54,780 nucleotides of DNA. Source: Fusobacterium sp. IOR10 (GTDB taxonomy: Bacteria > Fusobacteriota > Fusobacteriia > Fusobacteriales > Fusobacteriaceae). The notes under the pieces are model-generated. The model had not been told where the DNA came from. It worked only from the letters and a program-made list of their open reading frames with translations, and ran no database searches. A program made the position numbers and the translations under genes. The stretch's first letter is position 1. Every line of letters starts with the position of its first letter. The stretch is from positions 1 to 54,780 of the forward strand of contig NZ_WJWY01000014.1 of assembly GCF_010367435.1 (NCBI RefSeq), read 5' to 3'. Below are positions 27,401-34,719 of the stretch, in pieces.

Positions 27401-28174
27401 ATGTTAATAGAAAATTTTAGTAAATTAGTGAGCAAGAAATATAGAGATGATATTGATTTTGATAAATTTATAACTGAAAATAAAGACTTTCAAGTTGAAT
27501 TTGAAAGGGAGGATGATTCTTTAAAATTTCAAAAAAAATTATTAGCTTATGATTATGGGGAAGTTTTAGAGTATTTAGAAGATATTAGTTTAAATGAAAC
27601 CCTATCAGCTGAAGAATCAATAGAGTTATTTAAAAATAATAATGAAGAAAGCATAGAAAAAATAATTTTGGATAATATTTGTGATATAGCTGTGATATCA
27701 TTAAACTTTTGTAAGAGAGGAATAGAATTTTTAGAACTTACTCAAGAGGGAATGATAGGTGTTTTAAAGGGAATAAATAATTATTCTTTAGAAAAGGGAG
27801 ATTTCAAAAGATATTTAAGAAACTGGATATCTAGAGAAATATCAATTTATATTGAAGATAGATTTTTACAACAAAAAGCTGAATTTAAATATTATTTAGA
27901 AAATACAAATAATGAAGAGTTAGATTTAACAAATGAAGAAAAAAAAGAAAAATTAGAAGAAATCAATAAATTAAGAATAGAAGATATTCCATTTACAATA
28001 AATAATTTAGAAATAAGATTATTAAAATTATACTTTGGATTAAATAAAAGCAAAAGATTCTCAATTTATGAAATAGAAAAGGAATTAAATTTAGAAAAAG
28101 GAAAGGGAGAAGAAGAATTTTATAAAATATTAATAAGATTATCAATCATTGATGGAGGGATGTTTTTAATATGA
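27401..28174 (+). CDS. Degenerate sigma-70-like protein
   Basis: A 257-residue protein that looks like a decayed sigma factor. Residues 106-152 (starting RGIEFLELTQEGMIGVLKGI) line up with sigma region 2 of the neighbouring RpoD ([20 protein letters not shown]), and RYLRNWISREI corresponds to [11 protein letters not shown]. Several -10-melting aromatics are lost (first of the WW pair, Tyr in KGYKF) though Phe, one Tyr and one Trp remain. Residues 201-247 resemble region 4 (LEIRLLKLYFGLN against [14 protein letters not shown]), but the recognition helix is acidic (EKGKGEEEF against TRERIRQIE). Region 3 is hardly visible. A ribosome site GAGGAG precedes the ATG, and its end overlaps the nif3-type gene by 4 nt. 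Core-binding without normal promoter recognition is plausible but unproven. Confidence 0.75.
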   Translation: MLIENFSKLVSKKYRDDIDFDKFITENKDFQVEFEREDDSLKFQKKLLAYDYGEVLEYLEDISLNETLSAEESIELFKNNNEESIEKIILDNICDIAVISLNFCKRGIEFLELTQEGMIGVLKGINNYSLEKGDFKRYLRNWISREISIYIEDRFLQQKAEFKYYLENTNNEELDLTNEEKKEKLEEINKLRIEDIPFTINNLEIRLLKLYFGLNKSKRFSIYEIEKELNLEKGKGEEEFYKILIRLSIIDGGMFLI

Positions 28175-28959
28175 AACTCTCAAATATAATTAAAATATTA
28201 GAAAATAGATTTCCTTTAAATAATGCAGAGGAATGGGATAATGTAGGATTAATAATAGGAAATAGAAAACAAGAGATTAAAAAAGTTCAAATTTCTTTAG
28301 ATATAACTGATAAAGTAATTGAGAATGCTATAAATTCTAAAGTTGATTTAATAATTTCTCATCATCCATTTATATTTAGTCCTAAAAATAAAATAAATAC
28401 AGATTTTTCAGTTGGAAGAAAAACATTAAAACTTATTTCAAATGGCATTTCTGTGTATACGCTACACACAAATCTAGACTCTTCTATGGATGGATTGAAT
28501 GATTTACTGGTGAAAAAGTTAAAGCTTGTTAGCACAAGAATAATAGATGGCAAAACAGATGGAGACAAAACCTGTGGAATAGGAAGAGATTGTAAAATGA
28601 ATGAGCCTATTTTATTGAAAGATTTTATAACCAATGTAAAATCATTATTATCCCTTGAGAAAATAATAGTTTCAGGAAAAGATATAGAAAGTAAGAAAAT
28701 TTCTAAAGTAGCTGTTGTAAATGGCAGTGGAAGTAGCTACTGGAGAAAATCTAGATCAGTTGGAGCAGAAGTTTTAATTACAGGAGATTTAAAATATCAC
28801 GATGCTCTTGATGCTAAAGAAGATGGAATGATAATAATGGATATAGGACATTATGAAAGTGAAAGATTTTTTTATGAAATTATATTAAAGCTTATTGAAA
28901 ATATTGAAGAATTAGAAACAATAGTTTATAATGATGAGAAAGTTTTGGAAATTTTTTAA
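28171..28959 (+). CDS. Nif3-like dinuclear metal centre protein (GTP cyclohydrolase 1 type 2 homologue)
   Basis: A 262-residue member of the NIF3/YqfO family, which forms toroidal hexamers with two metal ions per subunit; the cellular role is still unsettled. Metal-binding motifs are visible: the early EEWDNVGLIIGN segment, ISHHPFIF (two His), TLHTNLDSSMDGLND and near the end DIGHYESERFF. Length fits the short form without the CutA-like insertion. Its ATG overlaps the TGA of the sigma-like gene (ATGA), so the two are translationally coupled. It is often adjacent to rpoD and trmK-like genes in Gram-positives, so the position is normal apart from the sigma-like insertion. Confidence 0.92.
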   Translation: MKLSNIIKILENRFPLNNAEEWDNVGLIIGNRKQEIKKVQISLDITDKVIENAINSKVDLIISHHPFIFSPKNKINTDFSVGRKTLKLISNGISVYTLHTNLDSSMDGLNDLLVKKLKLVSTRIIDGKTDGDKTCGIGRDCKMNEPILLKDFITNVKSLLSLEKIIVSGKDIESKKISKVAVVNGSGSSYWRKSRSVGAEVLITGDLKYHDALDAKEDGMIIMDIGHYESERFFYEIILKLIENIEELETIVYNDEKVLEIF

Positions 28960-28974
28960 AATAAAGGAGAAAAA

Positions 28975-29406
28975 ATGTTTAGAATAGTATTTTTATTTTT
29001 AATGATAAACATATTATCTTTTGGAAAAATAGAAGACGGGCTAAATTTATTAAATTTAAAAGATAAAAGAAGAATTGAAAAATTAATAACAAAAATAGAA
29101 AACAGTAAAGATATAATCATTTATATAAAAACAGTTAATGGAGAAGAAAGTATACAATTGGAAAATCCACAAAAAACTGTAATGATTATTGTTCAAAAAA
29201 TTAATGATGAAAAAGTAGCTTCAGAGTTAAAATTCACTGAAGATTTGAGAATGGAAGACAGAGAACATGATTTGAATTTAATTTTAGTTAATAACAAGGA
29301 TTATATGTTTGATGCAAAATATGAAGATTATTTTGAAAATGTTTTAATGGAAATAGATAAATTGGTAGATTATTCAGAAAAAGAAGAAAAAGTTACAGAC
29401 AAATAA
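28975..29406 (+). CDS. Small exported protein of unknown function
   Basis: A 143-residue protein not recognised as a named family. The first 17 or so residues (MFRIVFLFLMINILSFG) look like a signal peptide with possible cleavage near residue 17. The rest is charged and alternates short strands and helices, with hydrophobic strands IIIYIKTV, VMIIVQKI and LNLILV. The pattern is loosely similar to TPM-type domains of exported proteins, but the match is too weak to name. It has a ribosome site AAAGGAG, lies 15 nt after the nif3-type gene and directly precedes the RNase P RNA gene, whose promoter overlaps its stop. Confidence 0.6.
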   Translation: MFRIVFLFLMINILSFGKIEDGLNLLNLKDKRRIEKLITKIENSKDIIIYIKTVNGEESIQLENPQKTVMIIVQKINDEKVASELKFTEDLRMEDREHDLNLILVNNKDYMFDAKYEDYFENVLMEIDKLVDYSEKEEKVTDK

Positions 29407-29415
29407 CGGAATTTA

Positions 29416-29424
29416 TGATAGAAT
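29416..29424 (+). promoter_or_regulatory. Extended -10 promoter for rnpB
   Basis: TGATAGAAT (TG-A-TAGAAT) with a poor -35 (CAGACA, 29396-29401, 17 bp away) inside the preceding gene. The predicted start, about 29431, coincides with the 5' end of the RNase P RNA. Confidence 0.65.
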
Positions 29425-29431
29425 AGTTAAG

Positions 29432-29767
29432 GTTTGGGTATTACAGTTGGTTACTTGGATTTATTCAAGAGGAAAGTCCGGGCTCCGTAGAGCAAAAGGG
29501 TAGCTAACGGCTACTGAAAGTAATTTTAAGGAAAGTGCCACAGAAAAGAAACCGCCGTAAGGTAAGGGTGAAAAGGTGGTGTAAGAGACCACCAGTTTTT
29601 TAGGAGACTGAAAAAGCTAGGTAAACCCCCTTTGGAGCAAGACTAAAAGGTAAAGGATAAGGGCTGCTCGTCCGTCTTTCGAGGTAAGTCGCTAGATCTT
29701 TTAAGCAATTGAAAGGGTAGATAAATTATCAACAAAAACAAAACCCGGCTTATGTAATGCCCAGCTA
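29432..29767 (+). ncRNA. rnpB: RNase P RNA (bacterial type A-like)
   Basis: This is the catalytic RNA that trims the 5' leaders of tRNAs. The P1 helix forms between TGGGTATTAC (29435-29444) and GTAATGCCCA (29754-29763). The universal core GAGGAAAGTCCGGGCTCC begins near 29470, followed by the ACAGAAA block near 29540, the AGAGACCACCAG block near 29585 and the terminal AAACCCGGCTTATG. The size of about 336 nt is usual. Ends were set by P1 pairing and are uncertain by a few bases. A terminator follows at 29787. Confidence 0.93.
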
Positions 29768-29786
29768 AAATAATAAGTAAATTTTG

Positions 29787-29818
29787 AAATCGTTAATTTT
29801 ATTAATTAACGATTTTTT
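29787..29818 (+). terminator. Terminator after rnpB
   Basis: AAATCGTTAATT pairs with AATTAACGATTT around a TTATT loop, followed by T residues; it closes the rnpB transcript just upstream of the hcp operator. Confidence 0.88.
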
Positions 29819-29862
29819 ATGTTGCAGATGCAACATAAAAAAGAAAAAGAATAAGATATAAT
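29819..29862 (+). promoter_or_regulatory. hcp promoter with HcpR-like operator
   Basis: The palindrome ATGTTGCAGATGCAACAT (29819-29836), core GTTGC-N4-GCAAC (29821-29834), has the 5-4-5 form of CRP/FNR-family sites. The -10 box is TATAAT (29857-29862) with no good -35. The palindrome centre (29827.5) is 34.5 bp before the end of the -10, i.e. about -41.5 from the expected start, the class II activator position. An identical arrangement occurs upstream of the frdX-like gene on the other strand, and the encoded regulator lies at 32506-33174. Confidence 0.8.
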
Positions 29863-29907
29863 AAATCATATTAAATATGAATTAAAAATATTAGGAGGAT
29901 GAAATTA

Positions 29908-31539
29908 ATGGAAGATAAAATGTTTTGTTATCAATGTCAAGAAACATCAAAAAATCAAGGGTGTACAATGGCAGGAGTTTGTGGGAAAAATTCAGAAGTA
30001 GCATGGCTTCAAGATTTATTAGTTTATGTAACAAAAGGATTATCAGAAGTAGCTACAAAATTAAGAAATGAAGGAAAAGAAATTTCTAAAGAAGTAAACC
30101 ATAGAGTTTCATTAAATATGTTTACTACAATAACAAATGCAAATTTTGATGATGAATCAATAAAAGATACAATAGAAACAACTATAGAATTAAAAAATAA
30201 TTTATTAGAAAAATTAGAAAATAAAGAAAATTTATCAAAGGCAGTTTTATTTAATATAAAAAGAGAAGAATACGATATTAGAAATAAAGAAATAGGAGTT
30301 TTAGCCACTGATAATGAAGATGTTAGAAGTCTTAGAGAATTAATAACTTATGGAATTAAAGGATTAGCAGCTTATTTAAAACATGCCAATGTTTTAGAAA
30401 ATGACAATGAAGAAGTAGATGCATTTATGCAAAGAGCTCTAGCTAGCACATTAGATGATAGTTTAACAGTGGAAGAATTAATAGCATTAACTTTAGAAAC
30501 TGGAAAATTTGGAGTAGATGGAATGGCATTATTGGATCAAGCTAATACAACTGCTTATGGTAACCCAGAAATAACAGAAGTAAATATAGGAGTTAGAACT
30601 AACCCTGGAATACTTGTATCTGGTCATGATTTAAGAGATTTAGAAATGTTATTAGAACAAACTAAAGGAACAGGAATAGATGTTTATACTCATGGGGAAA
30701 TGTTACCAGCTCATTATTATCCTAAATTCAAAAAATATGATAATTTTGCAGGAAACTATGGAAATGCTTGGTGGAAACAAAAAGAAGAATTTGAATCTTT
30801 TAATGGTCCAATTTTAATGACAACAAATTGTATAGTTGCTCCAAGAGCTTCATATAAAGAAAAATTATTTACAACAGGTGCAACAGGATTCCCAGGATGT
30901 AAACACATTTCAGGAGAAATTGGAGAAGTTAAAGATTTTTCTGAAATAATAGAATTAGCAAAACATTGTGAAGCACCAAAAGAGATAGAAACAGGAAAAA
31001 TAATAGGTGGATTTGCTCATAATCAAGTATTAGCTTTAGGAGATAAAATAGTAGAAGCAGTTAATTCTGGAGCAATAAAGAAATTTGTAGTAATGGCAGG
31101 TTGTGACGGTAGAGCTAAGTCTAGAAACTATTATACAGATTTTGCAAAAGCATTACCAAATGATGCAGTAATATTAACAGCAGGTTGTGCTAAATATAAA
31201 TATAATAAACTAGCTTTAGGAGACATTGGTGGTATCCCAAGAGTTTTAGATGCTGGACAATGTAACGATTCTTACTCACTTGCAGTAATAGCTTTAAAAT
31301 TAAAAGAAATTTTTGGATTAGATGATATAAACGAACTTCCAATAGTATATAATATAGCTTGGTATGAACAAAAAGCTGTAATAGTTTTACTAGCATTATT
31401 ACACTTAGGAATTAAAAATATTCATTTAGGTCCTACATTACCAGCATTCTTGTCTCCAAATGTAGCTAAAGTATTAGTAGATAATTTTGGAATAGCTGGA
31501 ATCGGAACTGTAGAAGAAGATATTAAATTATTCTTCTAA
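29908..31539 (+). CDS. hcp: Hydroxylamine reductase / hybrid cluster protein, class I
   Basis: A 543-residue cytoplasmic iron-sulfur enzyme linked to nitrosative stress; Hcp reduces hydroxylamine in vitro and acts as a high-affinity NO reductase in E. coli. The N-terminal cysteines C-x2-C-x8-C-x5-C (CYQC, QGC, GVC) mark class I, the form of strict anaerobes with a cubane cluster. Hybrid-cluster ligands are seen in [52 protein letters not shown] and [11 protein letters not shown] prefer ATG 29908 to 29899 because AGGAGG (29893-29898) touches the latter but is 9 nt from 29908. A predicted HcpR-like activator site lies upstream. It ends before a strong terminator. Confidence 0.97.
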   Translation: MEDKMFCYQCQETSKNQGCTMAGVCGKNSEVAWLQDLLVYVTKGLSEVATKLRNEGKEISKEVNHRVSLNMFTTITNANFDDESIKDTIETTIELKNNLLEKLENKENLSKAVLFNIKREEYDIRNKEIGVLATDNEDVRSLRELITYGIKGLAAYLKHANVLENDNEEVDAFMQRALASTLDDSLTVEELIALTLETGKFGVDGMALLDQANTTAYGNPEITEVNIGVRTNPGILVSGHDLRDLEMLLEQTKGTGIDVYTHGEMLPAHYYPKFKKYDNFAGNYGNAWWKQKEEFESFNGPILMTTNCIVAPRASYKEKLFTTGATGFPGCKHISGEIGEVKDFSEIIELAKHCEAPKEIETGKIIGGFAHNQVLALGDKIVEAVNSGAIKKFVVMAGCDGRAKSRNYYTDFAKALPNDAVILTAGCAKYKYNKLALGDIGGIPRVLDAGQCNDSYSLAVIALKLKEIFGLDDINELPIVYNIAWYEQKAVIVLLALLHLGIKNIHLGPTLPAFLSPNVAKVLVDNFGIAGIGTVEEDIKLFF

Positions 31540-31583
31540 AAAGAGTAATTAAAAGAATATAATTTTTTAAAGATATATATTTT

Positions 31584-31615
31584 AGGTATTAGTACTTTTG
31601 TAAGTACTAATACCT
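31584..31615 (+). terminator. Terminator after hcp
   Basis: A perfect 14-bp stem AGGTATTAGTACTT (31584-31597) and AAGTACTAATACCT (31602-31615) with loop TTGT, followed by TTTATTTTTTT. Confidence 0.92.
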
Positions 31616-31663
31616 TTATTTTTTTAGATAATTTAATTTTATATAAAATAAATTTAATAAATA

Positions 31664-31703
31664 AAAACAACTCTTAAATTTATTTCAATTTAAGAGTTGT
31701 TTT
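31664..31703 (-). terminator. Terminator after the frdX-like gene (probably bidirectional)
   Basis: AAAACAACTCTTAAATT (31664-31680) pairs perfectly with AATTTAAGAGTTGTTTT (31687-31703), loop TATTTC, flanked by A- and T-runs on the two sides. It lies 30 nt past the end of the minus-strand gene and could also stop leftover hcp transcripts. Confidence 0.88.
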
Positions 31704-31732
31704 TTTAGTTGGGTATTTAAAGTTTATATTGT

Positions 31733-32434
31733 TTAGTCCTTAAGTATTTTCCCATCATTTGAAATTGTTACAATTTGCCAAGGAATAAATTTCCCACTTT
31801 CTTTTAAAGCTATTTTGCTGGCATTTTCTATTCCTCCACAACAAGGAACTTCCATTCTTACAACTGTAACAGATTTAATATCATTATTTTTAATAATAGC
31901 TGTTAATTTTTCACTATAATCAATCATGTCTAATTTTGGGCACCCTATTATAGTAATTTTATTTTTCATAAATTCATTATGAAAATTAGCATAGGCATAA
32001 GCAGTACAATCAGCAGCAATTAATAAATTAGCATTTTGAAAATATGGAGCGTTAACAGGAACTAATTTAATTTGAACTGGCCATTGTCTTAATTGACTTT
32101 TAGGTTTAGGAGAATCAACAGTTATAGATTCCTCTTTTTCTTTTTCCAAAGATTTTGCTAAAGTACCAGGACATACAAAGGGTTTTTCATTTGCATTTTT
32201 CTTTTGATTTTCTAAAACAGCTTTTTCATCATAAGCTTCTGCTTCTCTTTCTTCAAATGAAATAGCATTTGTAGGGCATCCAGGAAGACAATCTCCCAAG
32301 CCGTCGCAATAATCATCACGCATTAATTTAGCCTTACCATTAACCATTTGAATAGCCCCTTCATGACATGCTTTTACACATAATTCGCAACCATTACATT
32401 TTTCTTCATCTATTTTTATTATTGTTCTAATCAT
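31733..32434 (-). CDS. Ferredoxin-like protein associated with Hcp (FrdX type)
   Basis: A 233-residue iron-sulfur protein probably supplying electrons to Hcp. The N-terminal domain has one complete 4Fe-4S motif, CNGCELCVKAC (about residues 14-24), and a second set CDGLGDCLPGCP (about 43-54) in which the usual second Cys is Leu, leaving three cysteines. The rest is a separate domain with a motif ADCTAYAY, GCPKLD and VPCCGG, suggesting further cysteine chemistry. Genes of this kind (called frdX) are known to be co-regulated with hcp by HcpR. Here it converges on hcp rather than forming an operon but carries the same operator upstream at 32491-32504. Electron transfer to Hcp is inferred. Confidence 0.82.
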   Translation of the reverse strand: MIRTIIKIDEEKCNGCELCVKACHEGAIQMVNGKAKLMRDDYCDGLGDCLPGCPTNAISFEEREAEAYDEKAVLENQKKNANEKPFVCPGTLAKSLEKEKEESITVDSPKPKSQLRQWPVQIKLVPVNAPYFQNANLLIAADCTAYAYANFHNEFMKNKITIIGCPKLDMIDYSEKLTAIIKNNDIKSVTVVRMEVPCCGGIENASKIALKESGKFIPWQIVTISNDGKILKD

Positions 32435-32462
32435 ATTTTATCCTCCTTAAGCATTATACGTT

Positions 32463-32504
32463 ATTATATAATATTAATTTAAAAAAATGAGTTGCCAATG
32501 CAAC
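32463..32504 (-). promoter_or_regulatory. frdX promoter with HcpR-like operator
   Basis: The core palindrome GTTGCCAATGCAAC (32491-32504) lies upstream of a minus-strand TATAAT (32468 down to 32463). Centre-to-end-of--10 distance is 34.5 bp, exactly as at hcp, giving about -41.5. A second TATAAT at 32458-32453 would put the site at -51.5 and is less likely. The operator begins right after the stop codon of the regulator gene. Confidence 0.78.
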
Positions 32505-32505
32505 A

Positions 32506-33174
32506 TTAGTATTTTTTTATTAATTTAAACTCATTGTTTTTGAAAGAAATTAAATTTTCTTCCTGCATTTTACTAAGCTCTCTAGAAAGAGCAGTTCTTT
32601 CTACAGATAAATAGTCAGCTAATTCTTGTCTATTGAAAGGAATTTTAAAAGAATCATTTTCACATTTAAAAGAGTAGGCTGAAAGATAAGAGAATACTTT
32701 TTCTCGAATAGATTTTTTAGTTATATGTTCAATTTTTTCAGTCAAAAGTACACTTTTTTTAGTAACAATAGAGAACATATTCAAAACAAGCTTTTTATTA
32801 TAAGATTCTAAAACTTCATCAGAATCAAATATTTTTTTAAAGTCTAAAAATAAAATTTCACTTTTTTTAGAAACTTCAACATTAATGTTTGGATTTTTAT
32901 TTTTTTGAAAACTCATAACTTCTCCAAAGATATTTCCTTTTTTTAGTTGAGTTAATATAGTTCTGTTTCCCCAAAAATCTTCTTTTATAACATGTGCATT
33001 TCCAGAAATGACTAAACCTATTTTATCAATTGGCTTTCCAAGTTCATAAATAAGATTATTCTTTTTGAAACTTTTCTTTTTTGCATTTAAATCTTTTAAA
33101 GATTTTTTTATTTCATCAATTGTTAAATTTTTAAATAATTCAGTTTTTTCTAAAACAATTAAAACTTCTTCCAT
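32506..33174 (-). CDS. CRP/FNR-family regulator, HcpR-like
   Basis: A 222-residue regulator with an N-terminal cyclic-nucleotide-binding-type beta-barrel (about residues 10-115; includes NLIYELGKPIDKIGLVISGNAHV and GNIFGEVMSF) and a C-terminal winged helix with NRQELADYLSVERTALSREL (about 173-192). Only one cysteine is present, so it is not an FNR-type iron-sulfur sensor; HcpR proteins elsewhere sense NO through haem. Its position beside frdX and hcp and the two GTTGC-N4-GCAAC palindromes make it the likely activator of both. A stop codon adjoins the frdX operator. It has its own promoter (33210-33238) with no palindrome, so no autoregulation is evident. The assignment as HcpR is inferred from context. 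Confidence 0.8.
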   Translation of the reverse strand: MEEVLIVLEKTELFKNLTIDEIKKSLKDLNAKKKSFKKNNLIYELGKPIDKIGLVISGNAHVIKEDFWGNRTILTQLKKGNIFGEVMSFQKNKNPNINVEVSKKSEILFLDFKKIFDSDEVLESYNKKLVLNMFSIVTKKSVLLTEKIEHITKKSIREKVFSYLSAYSFKCENDSFKIPFNRQELADYLSVERTALSRELSKMQEENLISFKNNEFKLIKKY

Positions 33175-33209
33175 TATATCTCCTTTTTAAAAAATAATTA
33201 ATTAATTAA

Positions 33210-33238
33210 ATTTTACCTTGAATCTAAAATAAAAACAA
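33210..33238 (-). promoter_or_regulatory. Promoter for the HcpR-like gene
   Basis: On the minus strand, TTGTTT (33238-33233), 17-bp spacer, TAAAAT (33215-33210). The start near 33203 leaves about 30 nt to the ATG, with ribosome site AAGGAGAT. Confidence 0.6.
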
Positions 33239-33247
33239 CAAATAAAA

Positions 33248-33276
33248 TTAAAAAAGAAAAGATTTCATGATATAAT
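33248..33276 (+). promoter_or_regulatory. Promoter for the purine permease gene
   Basis: TTAAAA (33248-33253), 17-bp spacer, TATAAT (33271-33276) with TG extension (TGATATAAT). The leader of about 50 nt is too short for a purine riboswitch and shows none of its conserved loops. Confidence 0.7.
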
Positions 33277-33333
33277 ATAGCGTACGTTTAAAAGAAAGGC
33301 TATAAAATCTACTAATATAAAGGAGAAAAAATT

Positions 33334-34629
33334 GTGAAAGATCTTTTGGAAAAACATTTTAAGATTTTAGAAAGAGGAAGTACAATAAAAACTGAAATTG
33401 GAGCAGGATTAACAACTTTTATGACAATGGCGTATATATTAATAGTTCATCCTATGATTATGAAAATTGCAGGAATGCCTATGGGATCAGTTTTTACAGT
33501 AACTGCTTTAATGGGATGTGTGATTACTTTATTAATGGGAATTTATGCTAATTTACCTTTTGCACTAGCTCCAGCTATGGGGACAAATGCATTCTTTTCA
33601 ATAACACTTGTAGCAACAGGAGCAGTTACTTGGCAACAAGGTTTAGCAATGAACTTCATATCTGGAGTAGTATTTTTAGTGTTATCAATGTTTGGATTTA
33701 GAGAGTTAATTGTAAAATTTCTTCCTAAAAGTTTAAAGTTAGGAATAGGAGCAGTTGTAGGAATTTTTTTAATAGAATTAGGTTTCAAATCAGGTGGGAT
33801 ATTTAAAATAACAGATAATGGTTTGGCTCTTGGAGACTTAACTAGTAATATAGCAATAGTAGCTATAATAGGAATAGTTGTAACATCTATTTTGGTTGCT
33901 AATAAAGTTAAATTTGATATGCTGTTAGGTATTTTTATAACTACAATTATAGGAATTCCTTTTGGAGTAACTCATCTTCCAGATAGTTTTATATCTTTAC
34001 CTGCTTCAATAAGGCCAATTGCTTTTCATTTGGATTTTACAGATATGTTAAGCATAAAAGTTTTGCCAATTTTATTTGTGTTTTTTGTTGGGGATTTTTT
34101 CTCAACATTGGGAACTCTTTTAGGGGTTTCAGAAAAAGCTGGTTTACTAGATGAAAATGGAGATTTACCAGATATTCAAAAACCTTTTCTAGTAGATGCT
34201 TTAGGAACAGTAACAGGAGCATTATTAGGAACAACAACAATAACAACATTTATTGAGTCAGCATCAGGTGTTGGTGCAGGGGGAAAAACTGGTTTAACTG
34301 CTATAACAACAGGGATATTATTTTTCTTTGCTCTTTTTTTTAGTCCAATTGCATTACTAATACCTGCAGCAGCAACAGCTCCAGTATTGATAATTATGGG
34401 GATTATTATGTTAGAATGTATGAGAAATATAGATTATGATGATTTCACAGAATTCTTTCCTGTATTTTTTATGATTGTATTTACAGCTTTTACAAATAGC
34501 ATTTCAAATGGAGTTGGGTCTGGTATAATTTCTTATGTTTTAATTAAAGTAGGAACAAGGAGACACAAGGAAGTTGGAATAGGATTATATATTTTAGCTT
34601 TGATTATGGTCTTCTATTTTATAAATTAA
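33334..34629 (+). CDS. NCS2-type adenine/guanine/hypoxanthine permease (AzgA/PbuG family)
   Basis: A 431-residue inner-membrane purine permease with about 12-14 spans. The family-specific N-terminus with TEIGAGLTTFMTMAYILIVHP and the block LAPAMGTNAFFSITLV are intact; NQ-like substrate-site region lies in FVGDFFSTLGTLLGVSEKAGL and GALLGTTTITTFIESASGVGAGGKTGLTA. It probably imports purine bases with protons or sodium. GTG at 33334 is the start, supported by AAAGGAGAAA upstream. Monocistronic: own promoter and a bidirectional terminator after it. Specificity among adenine, guanine and hypoxanthine cannot be decided. Confidence 0.93.
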   Translation: MKDLLEKHFKILERGSTIKTEIGAGLTTFMTMAYILIVHPMIMKIAGMPMGSVFTVTALMGCVITLLMGIYANLPFALAPAMGTNAFFSITLVATGAVTWQQGLAMNFISGVVFLVLSMFGFRELIVKFLPKSLKLGIGAVVGIFLIELGFKSGGIFKITDNGLALGDLTSNIAIVAIIGIVVTSILVANKVKFDMLLGIFITTIIGIPFGVTHLPDSFISLPASIRPIAFHLDFTDMLSIKVLPILFVFFVGDFFSTLGTLLGVSEKAGLLDENGDLPDIQKPFLVDALGTVTGALLGTTTITTFIESASGVGAGGKTGLTAITTGILFFFALFFSPIALLIPAAATAPVLIIMGIIMLECMRNIDYDDFTEFFPVFFMIVFTAFTNSISNGVGSGIISYVLIKVGTRRHKEVGIGLYILALIMVFYFIN

Positions 34630-34643
34630 ATAAAAAATACCAT

Positions 34644-34699
34644 AAAAAAATGGCTACAAAAGTTAGATTTTGCATTAACTTTTGATAGCCATTTTTTTT
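34644..34699. terminator. Bidirectional terminator between the permease and P-type ATPase genes
   Basis: A long stem with one bulge: AAAATGGCTA plus CAAAAGTTA on the left pair with TAACTTTTG plus TAGCCATTTT on the right, flanked by A7 and T8. Both convergent genes end within 30 nt of it. Confidence 0.92.
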
Positions 34700-34719
34700 A
34701 TTAAAGATAGAATATTAAT

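Noticed and set aside
32453-32458. Second TATAAT before the frdX-like gene as the HcpR-controlled -10
   Set aside because: It would place the operator at -51.5, whereas the box at 32463-32468 gives exactly the hcp geometry.
33277-33333. Purine riboswitch before the NCS2 permease
   Set aside because: The leader is only about 50 nt and lacks the conserved junction and kissing-loop sequences.
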